A stretch of DNA of 64,000 nt, taken from Diphasiastrum complanatum (Eukaryota > Streptophyta > Lycopodiopsida > Lycopodiales > Lycopodiaceae). Shown one piece after another: positions 9,556-22,430 of this stretch (its first letter is position 1; every line of letters starts with the position of its first letter). The position numbers were made by a program, and so were the translations under genes. Below the pieces are notes generated by a model. That model searched no databases and was not told the DNA's origin. It saw only the letters and a program-made list of their open reading frames with translations. The stretch spans positions 27,913,410 to 27,977,409 of the forward strand of contig CM055107.1 in assembly GCA_029204225.1 (NCBI GenBank). The letters run 5' to 3'.

Positions 9556-11568
9556 TGATTGCATGAGCCAAATATTTTGAATAGGTGTCACATCCCATGT
9601 GTAGAGGACAGCTCACACGTGTGGAAATAGCTGAAGTAGGCGAGTTTTTGCTTCTAGAAGATTTCCATGAAGATCTCCATATAGTAGAAAAATAGACCAA
9701 AAATGCCCAAAATGAAAAGTTTTGATCCAAGTGTCAAATTGCATGATGGTGACAAGGCATCCTCACACATGTGAGATCTGATGCATGATCAGTACCTCGA
9801 CCTCCAAAAGTGTATATATAGAGGCTTATTTGGCCATAATCAATGTAAGACACCAATCTTGGTTTTGGAAGCAATTTTGAGTGATTCTCTCCATTTGTCT
9901 ACATTTGTTTTGATTGTTTTGAGGTGCTATCAATGTGTACTTGATTTTCAGGTTGGAGTCCGTACTCAGACAGGGTTTCACACGTGAGAAACCAGAAAGT
10001 ACACCTACCTTCAATTAATGATTGTTCTTGTTAGGATTTTGTGTCTAGAATTGATCTAGATTGATCTTAATCTCAAGTAGATTGATAGATCAAGTAATCT
10101 GACAACCAATCCCTCTTGAGGATCAGATTAGGATCCACTCTTGGTCCTTTTTGTACTTTCACCAAGGACAAGGGTGGATGTTTCAACAGCCTCTGTCACC
10201 AAGTTAATAAGGTTCTTGAGTTTTACGTAAGCGATATGAGATTTATGCTTTTCTCGAACAAAGTAAAGTTTTAAGTTGTTTACTTTCCAATGTGCAGAGC
10301 TAAGCCTCCAATTTGTGGTGTGTCAGCTACCATGTTAATAAAGTGGCCGTAAATTGAGTACTACGCCAAGTAGCTTAAAATATTACTATAATCTAGAGAC
10401 ATCTTAACTTGAGTTTATTAAAAACTTTACATTAAATTCATTTTTAACTACTTGGGTACCTTTTTACATTTGGGGCCATTTGAGAGCTAGATACCATTAG
10501 TTCTCACGCCTTTGGCTTGCGAGTACATTGCACCATTCATTGGTGTATGACCTTACAACACTGGTAACTTTAGTTACACTTGCCGACTTGGCCATGCTTT
10601 TGTTTCTGTTGCCGTAAAATATGGTTATGATGAGTCAGAGTTTTTGTTTACTCATTGGCCGGTTCGCTACTTTTTGACTTTTTTGGTGGTACTGCTCCCA
10701 ATATTATTGTCGATAGTCTTATGTTGATGCTCTCTATAGCTTTGGGATTGAGATTATGAAATTGGATATTCCCATACGATTTGCAACAGCTGGAATTCCG
10801 TCAAAGGATTGGGAATCTAATAAATGATTCAAGGAGTGTGATGGAATAGAACATGTGGGTATACCCACCAAAGTTTAAACCCCATGTGCACATTTGAGAC
10901 TATGATGTTCACTTTAGTGGTGGTTGATTTACTTATAAGAGTTTAAAAAAGTTCAATTCCCCACATGAACATTTGAGACTATCTTGTGCCCTTTCGAGAC
11001 TATCTTGTGCCCTTTCGTGGTTGTTATAGAAGAAAAGAGATGGCATGTGGGCCTTGGGACAATACTTCAAAAATGTAAAAGTTGAATATCTCATAGATTC
11101 TTGATGATTAGGCTATGTTTGAATGCAACCCTTTTGGGGCCTTTTGTTAATGCTTTAATGAAGTTGAAGTTCAATGATTTGTTGTTTGGTTGGGGTAAAG
11201 TTCAATTTTTAAGGTGAAGAAGTTGATACTTGAATAGAGTTTGAAGGTTGCCCTTTGGATCAATGTCATTGCTTGCCCTTTTGGGTGTTTACCTCATGTT
11301 AAAGGATTTACTTGAGGGAGTATTTCATGATTTTGAAGAGCATTGAATATTGCAAAGGTGTCAATGCCTGAAAAATCAAGAGTTAGTCGAAATAGTTGAA
11401 GAGAGAACTAGGTGATGAGAATGTTGCCCGTTATGAGTTCACATCACTCTCGATTGGCCAAAACATGTGAAGAAAACATTGCCTTGCAAAACATTGAAAT
11501 ACATTCAAAGAAATCCAAAAGACTATGTGATCTCATCTAATTTTTTTTTGGGCATATTATGAAATTCT
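9541..11568. other. non-coding stretch without recognised gene
   Basis: No convincing coding sequence was found. The stretch begins abruptly where gypsy gag is severed. It contains AT-rich sequence, imperfect repeats of CTTTCGAGACTATC-like words near 10890-11017, and a poly-T run at about 11541. It may be decayed transposon or intergenic DNA. It ends at the outer visible edge of the left arm of the inverted duplication. Confidence 0.5.
10975..11016 (+). repeat. perfect tandem duplication, 2 x 21 bases
   Basis: Two adjacent identical copies of a 21-base unit (GAGACTATCTTG...CCCTTTC) lie at 10975-10995 and 10996-11016. A related half-unit lies near 10894. This is probably replication slippage. 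Confidence 0.85.
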
Positions 11569-12861
11569 CTCAAGAGCATTATGACATGTTCATAAAAGGG
11601 AATTTATGAGAAGGTGGAATAGCCCAAGCACATGGATGCGTAAAAAGCTGGAAAATAGCCGAAGCACGTGTGTAAGCAGGACTCGTAAACAAATGTCACC
11701 CATCAATAGGGATCTCTTGCCATCATGTACACTTGGAAAAGGTCTTTATAGTGACCTTTACACTCATCACATCTCTTAGGTTAACCCATAATCAAAATAC
11801 CATTGAACCAAGTGTCAAGGTTGCTAAGAAGACACTTAACACCAATTGTAAAACCTAGAGATGCTAATCTATGGTTAACCTTCTTCTTTGAGAAAAAAAA
11901 AAAAAAACGGATATGATATCATAGTGTCCTTATTTGGACCAGTAGGCTGGACCAGTAGGCAAAAAAATAAATATCACAATACTTTTCAAAAAAATGTGGT
12001 ATTAAAATCAAAATCTTCTGAGCTTTTAATATTAATGAAGGAATTTACAGTACTGCTCCCTTAGGTCACAGGTGTCCCGTACATGCACACACACTTGCCT
12101 TTCACTAGTTTTTGCAGTGACAGGCTACAGCAGAAGACTACTACTGTAGTGGGTACTATTATGTAGTAGTAGTAGTAGTGTCAGATCTGCTGCGATGGAG
12201 ACGTCATCTAACACGTGGGTACGAAAAGCACTTCATTTGCCTTTTAAATCTTGCATATCTATAATTATTGATTGCAATTGAAGCATGTGATTTCTGTAGT
12301 ATTTTAATTTTTTCACCTTTGCTCAGAAAACAATCCTCAACTGCGAGTCAGCAACACAGTTTTATAGTATTTTTATACTATTCCTTGTTTGTTTGTGCTG
12401 CTAAGCATAGTGCAGCTATGGCTGCTAATACTGTTCGTTGATATGCAGCGATGGTTGTTCTGTATCACCCAGAAAATGACTGTAGCACTTATAGATTTCG
12501 TGCAATTACTCAAACAAATACTGTGTATTTGTGATGATCTTTCAGCCAACGCACAGATTGGACAGCATTGGATCATAGAAAGGCGATGGACTCAGCTCAG
12601 TTTGGCTTGAGATAATGGGACGTAGTGCTTGTTAAATTGACTACTGCATCGATCTGCCTTTATCAGCTGACTTCCACCCACAATGTCCCACATTGTCTTC
12701 CTCTTTTGCAGTCACCTCAGAGATAATTACAGTTATCATAGTATTGTGTTCGTAGAAATATAGGAAGAAGAAAAGGAGGACTGAAATGATCATGAACGAT
12801 CTAGATAAATGTAGTTGCTTCCAAAGGCAACTTCATCACTCAGCTGTCTGTGTCTATATGC

Positions 12862-12901
<40 letters not shown>

Positions 12902-13039
12902 TCACAGCACATGAAACAAAAACAATTGCCATAAAGTGTTCAAAGGCATTGCCCTAGTTTCTTTATTGCAAGTTGTAATAGGCTTGAGGAAAAGCACAGA
13001 ACAGAAGTTTTTAATACAGGCCGATGTGGGACGTTCTGA
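11569..13039. other. 3' flank of U-box gene, no gene seen
   Basis: The flank holds a poly-A run at about 11895-11910, a (TAG)n trinucleotide run near 12163-12179 and a short (GA)n tract at about 12864-12898. Short open frames at 12373-12610 exist on both strands in both arms but have no recognisable domain. Nothing else was identified. Confidence 0.5.
12962..12967 (-). terminator. polyadenylation signal of the U-box gene
   Basis: AATAAA on the minus strand, about 75 bases downstream of the U-box stop codon. This is a plausible near-upstream element for 3'-end formation. It is conserved in the right arm at 62600-62605. Confidence 0.5.
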
Positions 13040-14323
13040 TCAGGATTGACGAGGAGGATCGAGAGCATCAAGACCTGATATGCTTGAGCGAATACAGCTG
13101 CCTTTAAGAGTCTTCAGGAGGTTTATGGCACAGTATTTTGCTGTGTGGCTGTAGTCACCATGCAAAAGCAACAACAGCTTCGTGCAGATAGAATCCGCTT
13201 GATGGTGTAGCCATACAAACTGCTCTGCGGCAGCATTTGCATTGAAAGAAACAGCGCCCCAAAGTGTCGTAATAGACGATTCTGTGGCTCTCGGAGAGAC
13301 GTGGAGCGCTTGCAGGAGAATGGAGAAAGAGGCTGGATGCTTCAACACGGCCTGGCGACCCTCATCACAACTGCAAAGGAGACTGATAACGGCTAACCCT
13401 CTCTCGGTGTTCTTTCTTCTGGCGATGGGGATAGTTTCTAGTATAGCTGACACCACACCTAATTCCACAGCCTTCACACGATTGCAATGCGGGAGACAGA
13501 TCTGAAAGAGCGCTTTGAACGTAGATTTCAGCCCTTGTTTGCCTACGGACTCATCTTGGATGAGCAGCACTAGCCCCGAGAAGACTCCATCAACTTGTCC
13601 TAGAAGCGTCATTATGTCGTCTACCACTGCGATTTTTCTCAGAAGCCTTGCTGCATGAATCCTTGTTTGGAGATTGCTCTTGTGGAGAAACCAGAGTAAA
13701 CGCTCAAGTGGGCGGGGGTCAGCGATTGCTCTCCTTTCTTCATCCACGAGAGGAATAAATGACAGTAGGCATATTATTTCCTGCAAGAGGTTGCCTCCAG
13801 CACTACAGGCTGCGATTTCATCAAAGCCTTTGTGGCATTTGATGCTTGGAATCGAATCAACAAGTTGATCCTTTTGAAATAGCCGGATTAAAACTGGCAC
13901 AGCTCCTGCATCTGCTATGCGACATCGATTGTTCACGTTCTCCTCCGCCATACTGCACAAAGTTCTAACACAGCTCTGCATTGAATCATCTCTGTCCATC
14001 TCTAGCACAAGCCTATTGAGCTGCTGATCATCCACTTCCATAGCTGGTGATTCGTTTTTCCTTAAACCAAAGGAACTACTAGTAAGATGGTAGTCTTGAA
14101 TCAATCTGCGAAGAGTGTGGTTAGGAATGAGATCGCAGCTCTTGAGCTTGACCATCGTGATTGGACAAGTCTTGTTTCCAGACGATAGCCATCTCTGGAT
14201 GTTTGCTCGCTCATATGTCTGCCCCGTGCATAGAGTCACGGGATCCTTCATAATCTCTAGAGAAATAGGACAAAGGAAATGTCCTGGTGGAGTGGACTGT
14301 TTGCCCTCCGCAGTTTTTGACAT
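13040..14323 (-). CDS. U-box E3 ubiquitin ligase with ARM-type repeats (PUB20-24/CMPG1 type), intact copy
   Basis: The protein has 427 residues in one uninterrupted exon, as usual for this plant subfamily. A U-box spans residues about 14-88: FLCPISLEIMKDPVTLCTGQ, then TYERANIQRWL, TCPITMVKL and LIPNHTLRRLI, which covers the conserved CPI, DPV, Y-R-I and W-L contacts for an E2 enzyme. The remainder (about 100-410) is helical with Leu-rich ARM-like repeats that would bind substrate. Members of this class ubiquitinate targets in pathogen and drought signalling in the cytosol; a specific substrate cannot be deduced. The chosen start gives the full U-box with a short 13-residue lead. The reading frame is intact, unlike its mirror copy at 61243. 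A paralogue-level gene name cannot be assigned. Confidence 0.92.
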   Translation of the reverse strand: MSKTAEGKQSTPPGHFLCPISLEIMKDPVTLCTGQTYERANIQRWLSSGNKTCPITMVKLKSCDLIPNHTLRRLIQDYHLTSSSFGLRKNESPAMEVDDQQLNRLVLEMDRDDSMQSCVRTLCSMAEENVNNRCRIADAGAVPVLIRLFQKDQLVDSIPSIKCHKGFDEIAACSAGGNLLQEIICLLSFIPLVDEERRAIADPRPLERLLWFLHKSNLQTRIHAARLLRKIAVVDDIMTLLGQVDGVFSGLVLLIQDESVGKQGLKSTFKALFQICLPHCNRVKAVELGVVSAILETIPIARRKNTERGLAVISLLCSCDEGRQAVLKHPASFSILLQALHVSPRATESSITTLWGAVSFNANAAAEQFVWLHHQADSICTKLLLLLHGDYSHTAKYCAINLLKTLKGSCIRSSISGLDALDPPRQS

Positions 14324-15480
14324 TAGTCAGTTTCGGGTGTTCGAATTGAAATCACTAAGCAAATCTAGGCAGCCAAAGTTCACTTATTCTTGCTGTAGCT
14401 ACTGATCAACACGCTAGAATAAAGGCCAAGTTATTGCCTTATATCTCGAAATCCCACTTCTAGAAAAGTTTGAATCCACAATTTTGTAGCCATTCAATGA
14501 TAGCATACAGCTTCGCACACCATCTGTCGCAGATTTGCTATATACATCAAAAATCCTGCAAGCAAATAAGACCCACTTGAAACAAAACCAGCTCCAACCA
14601 ATCTACCTTACGAAATGATCATCCGCAACAACTTCGCGTTAGATTTCTAAACCTGCCCCCACTTCATTCCTTGGTTATCAGTCGGTGCTCTGACCAGATG
14701 TAGCCGCAGTCCGCTCAAGATACCATCCTTTAAGTCCAAAAATGCGGCAACAAGTAGCGTCTATGATCGGCTCAGCTCAGTATATCTCCTGGTGCTACTG
14801 AAATTCATCACAGCAAGAGGTGGTCATCCTGATCATGGCTGTGAACACCACTTGCTTTTATTCAATTAATCATGAAACCAACTTCTACAAAACGATCTGC
14901 CACACAAATTTATGCAACACTTAACCACAAAAGCAGCTGGTCTTCCCTGCCCTTCCAGTCAAATGCCATCCCCCCAGCTGGAAAGTTACCAAGCTTGCTC
15001 AACCATTAAACTAAGCACAAAGAGAGATCATCCCTTAAGTACAAGCTATGCTCAAACTGCTGAGTAGGATCGAGATTCCTGATGACAAAGACCTGCGCAT
15101 GGAAAGGCGATGGCAAGGGATTTGATCTCCTACGCCTCCAAAGCTCGCTCGCTCAGTCAAAGCAGCAAAATAAGCAAAGAGCTAGCCCACCGCCCCCTTT
15201 CTCTCTCGAGTCTCGAGTCTCCACACCCCCCTTCTCCCCCGCCCCCGGGCGGCGCCACCGGGTTGCAGCCCAGAATCCCCACGCACAGAACTCTTCCGAC
15301 GATCGGCCGCCGGTCGGCGCAAGGAGGTAGAGGCTGTACGGACCGTCTAGCGTCCGGGAGGCCGGTGGTCCTGGTCGTGGCTTCCAGGCTGCGGCCTCTG
15401 AGGTGTTGTGATGGCCCCTGATTCCCGTCTGTGCGACCGGGTCCATTAAGAATGACGAAAGGGATTAGATTCATGCACAA
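14324..15480 (-). promoter_or_regulatory. 5' flank of U-box gene with GC-rich block
   Basis: Upstream of the U-box start the sequence is AT-rich to about 15080. It then becomes sharply GC-rich at about 15090-15440 (CCCCCGGGCGGCGCC and similar), unlike all neighbours. On the minus strand, a TTGCTTGCAG acceptor-like site near 14560 suggests a 5'-UTR intron, with a first non-coding exon in or near the GC-rich block. The small open frames in the block have no recognisable domain. A 23-base segment (15303-15325) is missing from the right-arm copy. The promoter role is inference from position and composition. Confidence 0.4.
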
Positions 15481-17782
<2,302 letters not shown>

Positions 17783-17788
17783 GTTTTC

Positions 17789-17791
<3 letters not shown>

Positions 17792-17835
<44 letters not shown>
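17792..17835 (+). repeat. (TA)n microsatellite, left arm
   Basis: About 44 bases of TA dinucleotide, 12 bases after the GA tract. The mirror copy is at 57702-57743. Confidence 0.95.
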
Positions 17836-17838
<3 letters not shown>

Positions 17839-18059
17839 TACAAAAGCTTGTGCATGATGTCATGCACTCCCCATATTGACTAATCTCATTTTAGGTCAGA
17901 CTGATAGTCTCTTTACATACATACTAGTCGTCACGCACCATGTGTTGCTCCACATGTCAATATAGGAGTGCCTACCTTCACAAAGTTATTAATTGCATAA
18001 TTGATCTTGAATGGAATTTTGAGGCGTAACTAAAGGCTGACAGCAAAACCCCTCATGAA

Positions 18060-18480
18060 GTCCGGACAAGATCCAAATCTTCATTGAAACATTTGAGATG
18101 GATGCACTGCCATGCTCATGTCCCAAAGGACAACATAAAGAATCTTGATGAGCATTCATTTAAAACTATTCTTGTTGGCTATTGTATTTCTAATGGAATG
18201 TATAGTCTGGACAACATAAAGGCCTGTAAAGTTTTCACTAATATGGATGTGACTTTTATTGAAGATTAGTTTATTGATTTGGAGGGCAAGGATCAGATTC
18301 AGTCTACAATTTCTGCCCCAATGATGCATATTGAAATACTATTTCGATTCCTTCAAAGGCAATTATAGAAGACGATAAAAAAGCTGCAACTCAGGAGCGG
18401 TTGACACAGCCAGCACGAAGTCGAATTTCGCAGCCATAAAAATCTCGACAACTGAAGTGTGTAATTACCCATGTCAAGAA
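18060..18480 (+). pseudogene. copia integrase-tail fragment, left arm
   Basis: The open frame at 18084-18269 reads HAHVPKDNIKNLDEHSFKT, ILVGYCISNGMY and VFTNMDVTFIED. This matches the copia integrase C-terminal block (VPK...R.KLD..S....F.GY......Y......K......DV.F.E). Weak linker-like sequence (QPARSRISQP) follows to about 18480. Nothing before or after belongs clearly to the element, so it is an isolated scrap. Confidence 0.75.
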
Positions 18481-19094
18481 TTATACTGAATCTGATATAT
18501 CATTCTCCTTAGTGTGACCTTTCCATTTGATCAAGCATAAAAAATAAATGATTATGTAATGTTTGTCTTCAGTTCTAAATACTTTTTTCATATTCTAAAG
18601 GAGCACAAATAATAGACCCTCCAATTGGATTTGATCATTTGCAAGCCTAAGGGACCACATTCATGTAATTTCAATCTACACAAACCATTGGGTGACTCAC
18701 TACCTTACCTTAGAAATCAAGTCCAGAAGATAAATAATTAATATTATTGCAGTCTAAATTTATTTGTGATATCTTGTAGACATTTTCATAATGCTTCCAA
18801 GTTTGAACTTTTTTAGAATATCTATGTATTTTAAGGCATAACCAATCATTAGCTTAAAATCTCTAGGAGATCTATTAGGATTCATACAAGTTATAACTTT
18901 GTCTAAGAATCGCAAATACTCACATTAGTTAATTGCAACATTTCCAACACCTCATGCAAGAAATACACAACCTTTTGAATCTTGATAATTTATCTCTATA
19001 ATAAGTGGAGATTATGGTTGAACGCCTCATCCAAGCATGAACATGTCAAAAAATATTCAAAATCAGACAATAAGGATCGAGCAGTATGTAAGCA
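18481..19094. other. non-coding stretch
   Basis: AT-rich with no recognised gene. It may be internal, decayed sequence of the minus-strand element whose PBS-like site lies at 19095-19106. Confidence 0.4.
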
Positions 19095-19106
19095 ACTCTG
19101 ATACCA
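19095..19106 (-). other. copia-type primer-binding site next to an LTR-like edge
   Basis: On the minus strand this reads TGGTATCAGAGT, one mismatch from the tRNA-iMet PBS. It is preceded on that strand by ...CATATTTCTGACA, which could be an LTR end. The LTR would occupy about 19107-19616 and be interrupted by the chromovirus insertion. The mirror site is at 56431-56442. Confidence 0.45.
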
Positions 19107-19611
19107 TGTCAGAAATATGAAAGATATCAGCTAGACAAGATTAAAAACATAGGCCTAATATCGAAGATATGGTGGATTCACATACTGAGGTGGACAATGG
19201 TAGTGAAAGCCAAGCTTATCCAGAACTTGTAGTGTGGGTGGCAGTCAGCTAGCAACATATGATGAAAATAAAAAATATAATTGCAAGCAATAACATGGAC
19301 CTACAATCAGTGATATGAGACAAAACCTAAAATGATTTTTAAAAGATTAGAGTATACAAATGAAGATGTAGGAACTTTCCTTGTCCACCCTCAAACTCTA
19401 ATTTTAAGCACATGCAACGCAATCAAGATACAAAGAGGATTCATCTTTCATGTCACGTGGAAGTTCGATCCCATGAGAGTATTCACAATGTTGTGCATGC
19501 TACAATGATGATCTAAAACTAACATCCGCTAACCCTAAATCTCCATGATCAAGTTTATTGTTTAATCTTACTCCTACTAACATAATTCTATCTTCTAAAA
19601 ACTCCTATCCA

Positions 19612-19616
19612 CTATA
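19612..19616. other. target-site duplication CTATA, left
   Basis: CTATA directly flanks the left LTR end. The same five bases follow the right LTR at 35465-35469. This is the 5-base duplication expected for a gypsy integrase. Confidence 0.85.
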
Positions 19617-20271
19617 TGTCAGACTCCCTCTCTGATCTTCTCTTCAAACCTTGCTAATTTCTTGCACGTACAAGCATCAAATTACTTCTAACACAAGATG
19701 GAGCTGGCTGCCTTCTCCTCCCAGCCTTTGCTGCATAGATTATGATGAGGAATGCCTCTCTCTAGGCTCACTTATCCAAAATCCTCAAGCACCCCTTAAC
19801 CTTGACCCTTCCTAAATCTCGACACATGGCCAACTCCATGCACAATCGACACTTGCCACTTGGCAATACCCTGACACATAGGCAAGTGAGTAGGCTGATA
19901 TGTGTCACTCATCCATTGGACCAAATGTCCCAGTGGGCATGTGACAGTGTCATATTTGATTGGTCAACCCTAACATGTGTCACTCATTCATTGGACCAAG
20001 TGTCCCAGTGAGCATATGACATGTGTCATGTTGACTAGTCAACTCTCCTACTTTTTAGGAGGTCAGTCCAGCCACTTTGAATTAATGACCCAGTACCCTA
20101 TACCCAAGCAACATGCGACTCTGAGGCTCAGAAACATCATTAACAACTTTATATACATTTCTATTACAAAGGTCACCACAGGCCGGTGACTTAGCCATTT
20201 TTGTATTTACAAGAAGTACATCTATAAGTAAAAACAGTAAACAACCGAGATAGGGAGTAAAAGCTGTAACA
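19617..20271 (-). repeat. chromovirus 3' LTR
   Basis: On the plus strand it starts TGTCAGACTCCC and ends AGCTGTAACA, so it has TG...CA ends in either direction. It contains two imperfect tandem ~75-base units (19901-19975 and 19976 to about 20048), each with a CACTCAT...CATTGGACCAA core. It matches the LTR at 34811-35464 and the right-arm copy at 55266-55920. Confidence 0.92.
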
Positions 20272-20283
20272 TCCCTTCCCCCC
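20272..20283 (-). other. chromovirus polypurine tract
   Basis: GGGGGGAAGGGA on the minus strand lies immediately before the 3' LTR's TGTTACA. It is the plus-strand DNA priming site for reverse transcription. Confidence 0.85.
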
Positions 20284-20399
20284 TCAGGTAACATCGTCCG
20301 CAATGGCAAAGCTAGGGTGTTGTGCACACAGGCTGTGTGCGGTCTCCTAGGTAGCATCAGTAAGAGGCCTGCCATGGCAAGCGACCAAGTGCTCACGGA

Positions 20400-21663
20400 T
20401 CAGACGGTTAAATGCCTCTCCCGCCTATCCAATGCCCTCGCTAGCCCATGGGTTACTTCTCCCTGCTCCTGGAATGCAAACAAACCATCAGCCAACAAGT
20501 TATCACCATTATGTAAAACCCGTTTCAATCTAGAAACATGAAATACAGGATGCACTTTACAAGTTTTAGGAAAATCTAACTTATAAGAAACATCACTGAT
20601 TCTTTTAACAATTTTCCAGGGTCCACAATAACGTGGGGACAACTTGTAACATTTGCCCGTCTTAAGGGTCTGGGAGTCCTTGGGTACTTGGAGAAACATC
20701 GTGTCTCCTACCACAAATTCTCTAGGCGTGCGATTCTGATCAGCATATGACTTTGCTCGATCCATCGCTTGCCTAATATTAACCTTCGCTAACTCAAGCA
20801 TTTCATTCATTTGAGTTAGAAAATTAGCCGCACTAGGCACTCTTTGAGGAATTCCTACCGTAACAGGGCTAGCTGGCCTAAATCCATAGTTAAGCTCGAA
20901 AGGACTCATCTTATTTTTTTTGTCATTGTAAGCAAACTCCAACAGTGGCAAGTACTTCTCCCATTGCGTTTGCTTATCCCCAACAAATGCTCTAAGCATA
21001 TCTACTAAGGTCTGGTTGACTCTCTCAGTTTGGCCATCCGTTTCAGGATGCTCTGTACTGCTCATTCTCAATTGGACTTCTAGTTTGGCCAAAACTACAG
21101 TCCAAAAGTTTCCAGTGAATCGAGTATCCCTGTCAGACACTATGGATGATGGTAATCCATGAAGTCTGAACACATGCTCGATAAACAAATTAGCTATTCT
21201 AGCCGCATCAATCTTTTTACGTGTTGGAATAAAATGAGCCATTTTTGTGAGTCTGTCAACTACGACCAAGATAGAATCATGCTGCGACTGCGTGCGAGGC
21301 AAGTTGGTGACAAAATCCATGGAGATACTCTCCCATCTTCCTTCTAGCACCAGTAGTGGCTGTAAAACTCCACGAGGTTTAATCCATTCAGCTTTAGTGA
21401 CTTGGCACTTCAAACAGTGTGTCACGTAATGGTAAACATCTTTTTTAAGCTTAGACCACCAAAAGTTACGTCAGATCAACTCCTAGGTCTTATCCACACC
21501 AGGATGACCTACACTAGGGCTATCATAACACAAATGAAAAATCTTCCTACGTAGCTCCTCACAAGTTGGAATAAGAAGTTTGCCATTTCTCCTAATCATA
21601 CCATCTTCTATGGTATATTTAAGATAAGTGTGAGTCAAGAGACCATAACTCTCATCTTGAGAT
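20400..21663 (-). pseudogene. chromovirus integrase (left arm)
   Basis: The 341-residue frame (20400-21425) starts with the last half of the HHCC zinc finger (HCLKCQVTKAEW). The catalytic core follows: ISMDFVTNLPRTQ (first Asp), SDRDTRFTGNFW (second Asp) and EHPETDGQTERVNQ (Glu). The C-terminal GPY/F-like part ends with CKVHPVFHVSRLK. The upstream piece (to 21663) carries the first His pair in HLCYDSPSVGHPG, but in-frame stops near 21480 and 21465 separate it. At 21664 the frame is cut by the LTR of the nested element; the RNase H that should precede it is at 30972-31386. Confidence 0.9.
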
Positions 21664-22408
21664 TGTTGGAGGGTTTGTGGATCCCAAGGCAACGCTAACC
21701 CTAGTTAATAAGTGAGAGGGATTTGGCACCCTATGTGTGTAAGTCCAACCCGATGACCACATAGTTAGTTGATTGATGAATTAGAAAGTTAATAAAGGAC
21801 TTTAGGCCTTTTTGCGGGACTTTTAATGTCGCAGGGCCTAAATGTCAAGTTAGTAAATAAAGTTGGGTTTCCCTCCAATTTTGATGGTTCCCACACTTTT
21901 TTAAATTTGAATAAAAAGAGAGGCAAGACTGGACCAATAGGATTCAAAGGCCAGGGTCCTCCTCTCTACTATAAAAAGGGACCAACTCGAGTTGTTCCTC
22001 ATTTCAATAAAGCAGATTGGTTCTCTTTAGAAATGGATTGATGAATGTCCTTGCTCTTCCTTTCTTTTCCTCCATTTCTCATGCTTCCTTTGTATTTGCT
22101 AATTGTTGGATTTGATCATTATTGGGATTGCTATTTCTTATGCTTTTTGTGAGAGAGAAAGGGAGAGAGAGAAGAGTAAGTTTCTATCATTGTTGTGAAT
22201 TTAGGGTTAATGGAAGTAGGGTTAATGGATGTAGTGTTAATGCTTAGTGTTAATGGATGTAGTGTTAGATCCTCCATTCATGTTGAAATCTGAACTATAC
22301 TATCGCTCTCATGGGAACGAACCTACGCGTGACAACTAACTCTGTCTCTTTGATGCTAGATTGACTAGATTTTGGATTCAGGTTAGGCAAGGATAGAAAC
22401 CCACTACA
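21664..22408 (+). repeat. Athila/Tat-like LTR 1
   Basis: It starts TGTTGGAGGG and ends CACTACA, about 745 bases. A TATA box TATAAAAAG lies at 21970-21978. A GTTAATGGATGTAGTGTT word is repeated several times at about 22210-22270, more often than in LTR 2. It matches 29285-30006 closely. Confidence 0.9.
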
Positions 22409-22412
22409 ATTT

Positions 22413-22430
22413 TGATGCCGTTGTCGGGGA
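22413..22430 (+). other. primer-binding site of the nested element
   Basis: TGATGCCGTTGTCGGGGA is a mutated form of the TGGCGCCGTTGCCGGGGA-type plant gypsy PBS. The second copy at 30011-30028 is better preserved. Confidence 0.75.

Noticed and set aside
10975-11016. CRISPR-like direct repeats
   Set aside because: Only two adjacent copies with no spacers, in a plant genome; this is a simple tandem duplication.
12373-12610. Overlapping short frames on both strands, conserved in both arms
   Set aside because: Conservation is explained by the recent duplication. Neither frame has a recognisable domain.
15082-15480. Open frames in the GC-rich block on both strands, and the idea that the block is rRNA
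   Set aside because: High GC content lengthens chance frames; no domain is seen, and the 23-base indel between arms breaks them. I saw no recognisable rRNA core sequence.
21826-22041. Frames inside the nested-element LTRs (also 29446-29661)
   Set aside because: They lie wholly within LTR sequence between the TATA box region and the LTR end, and are non-coding by position.
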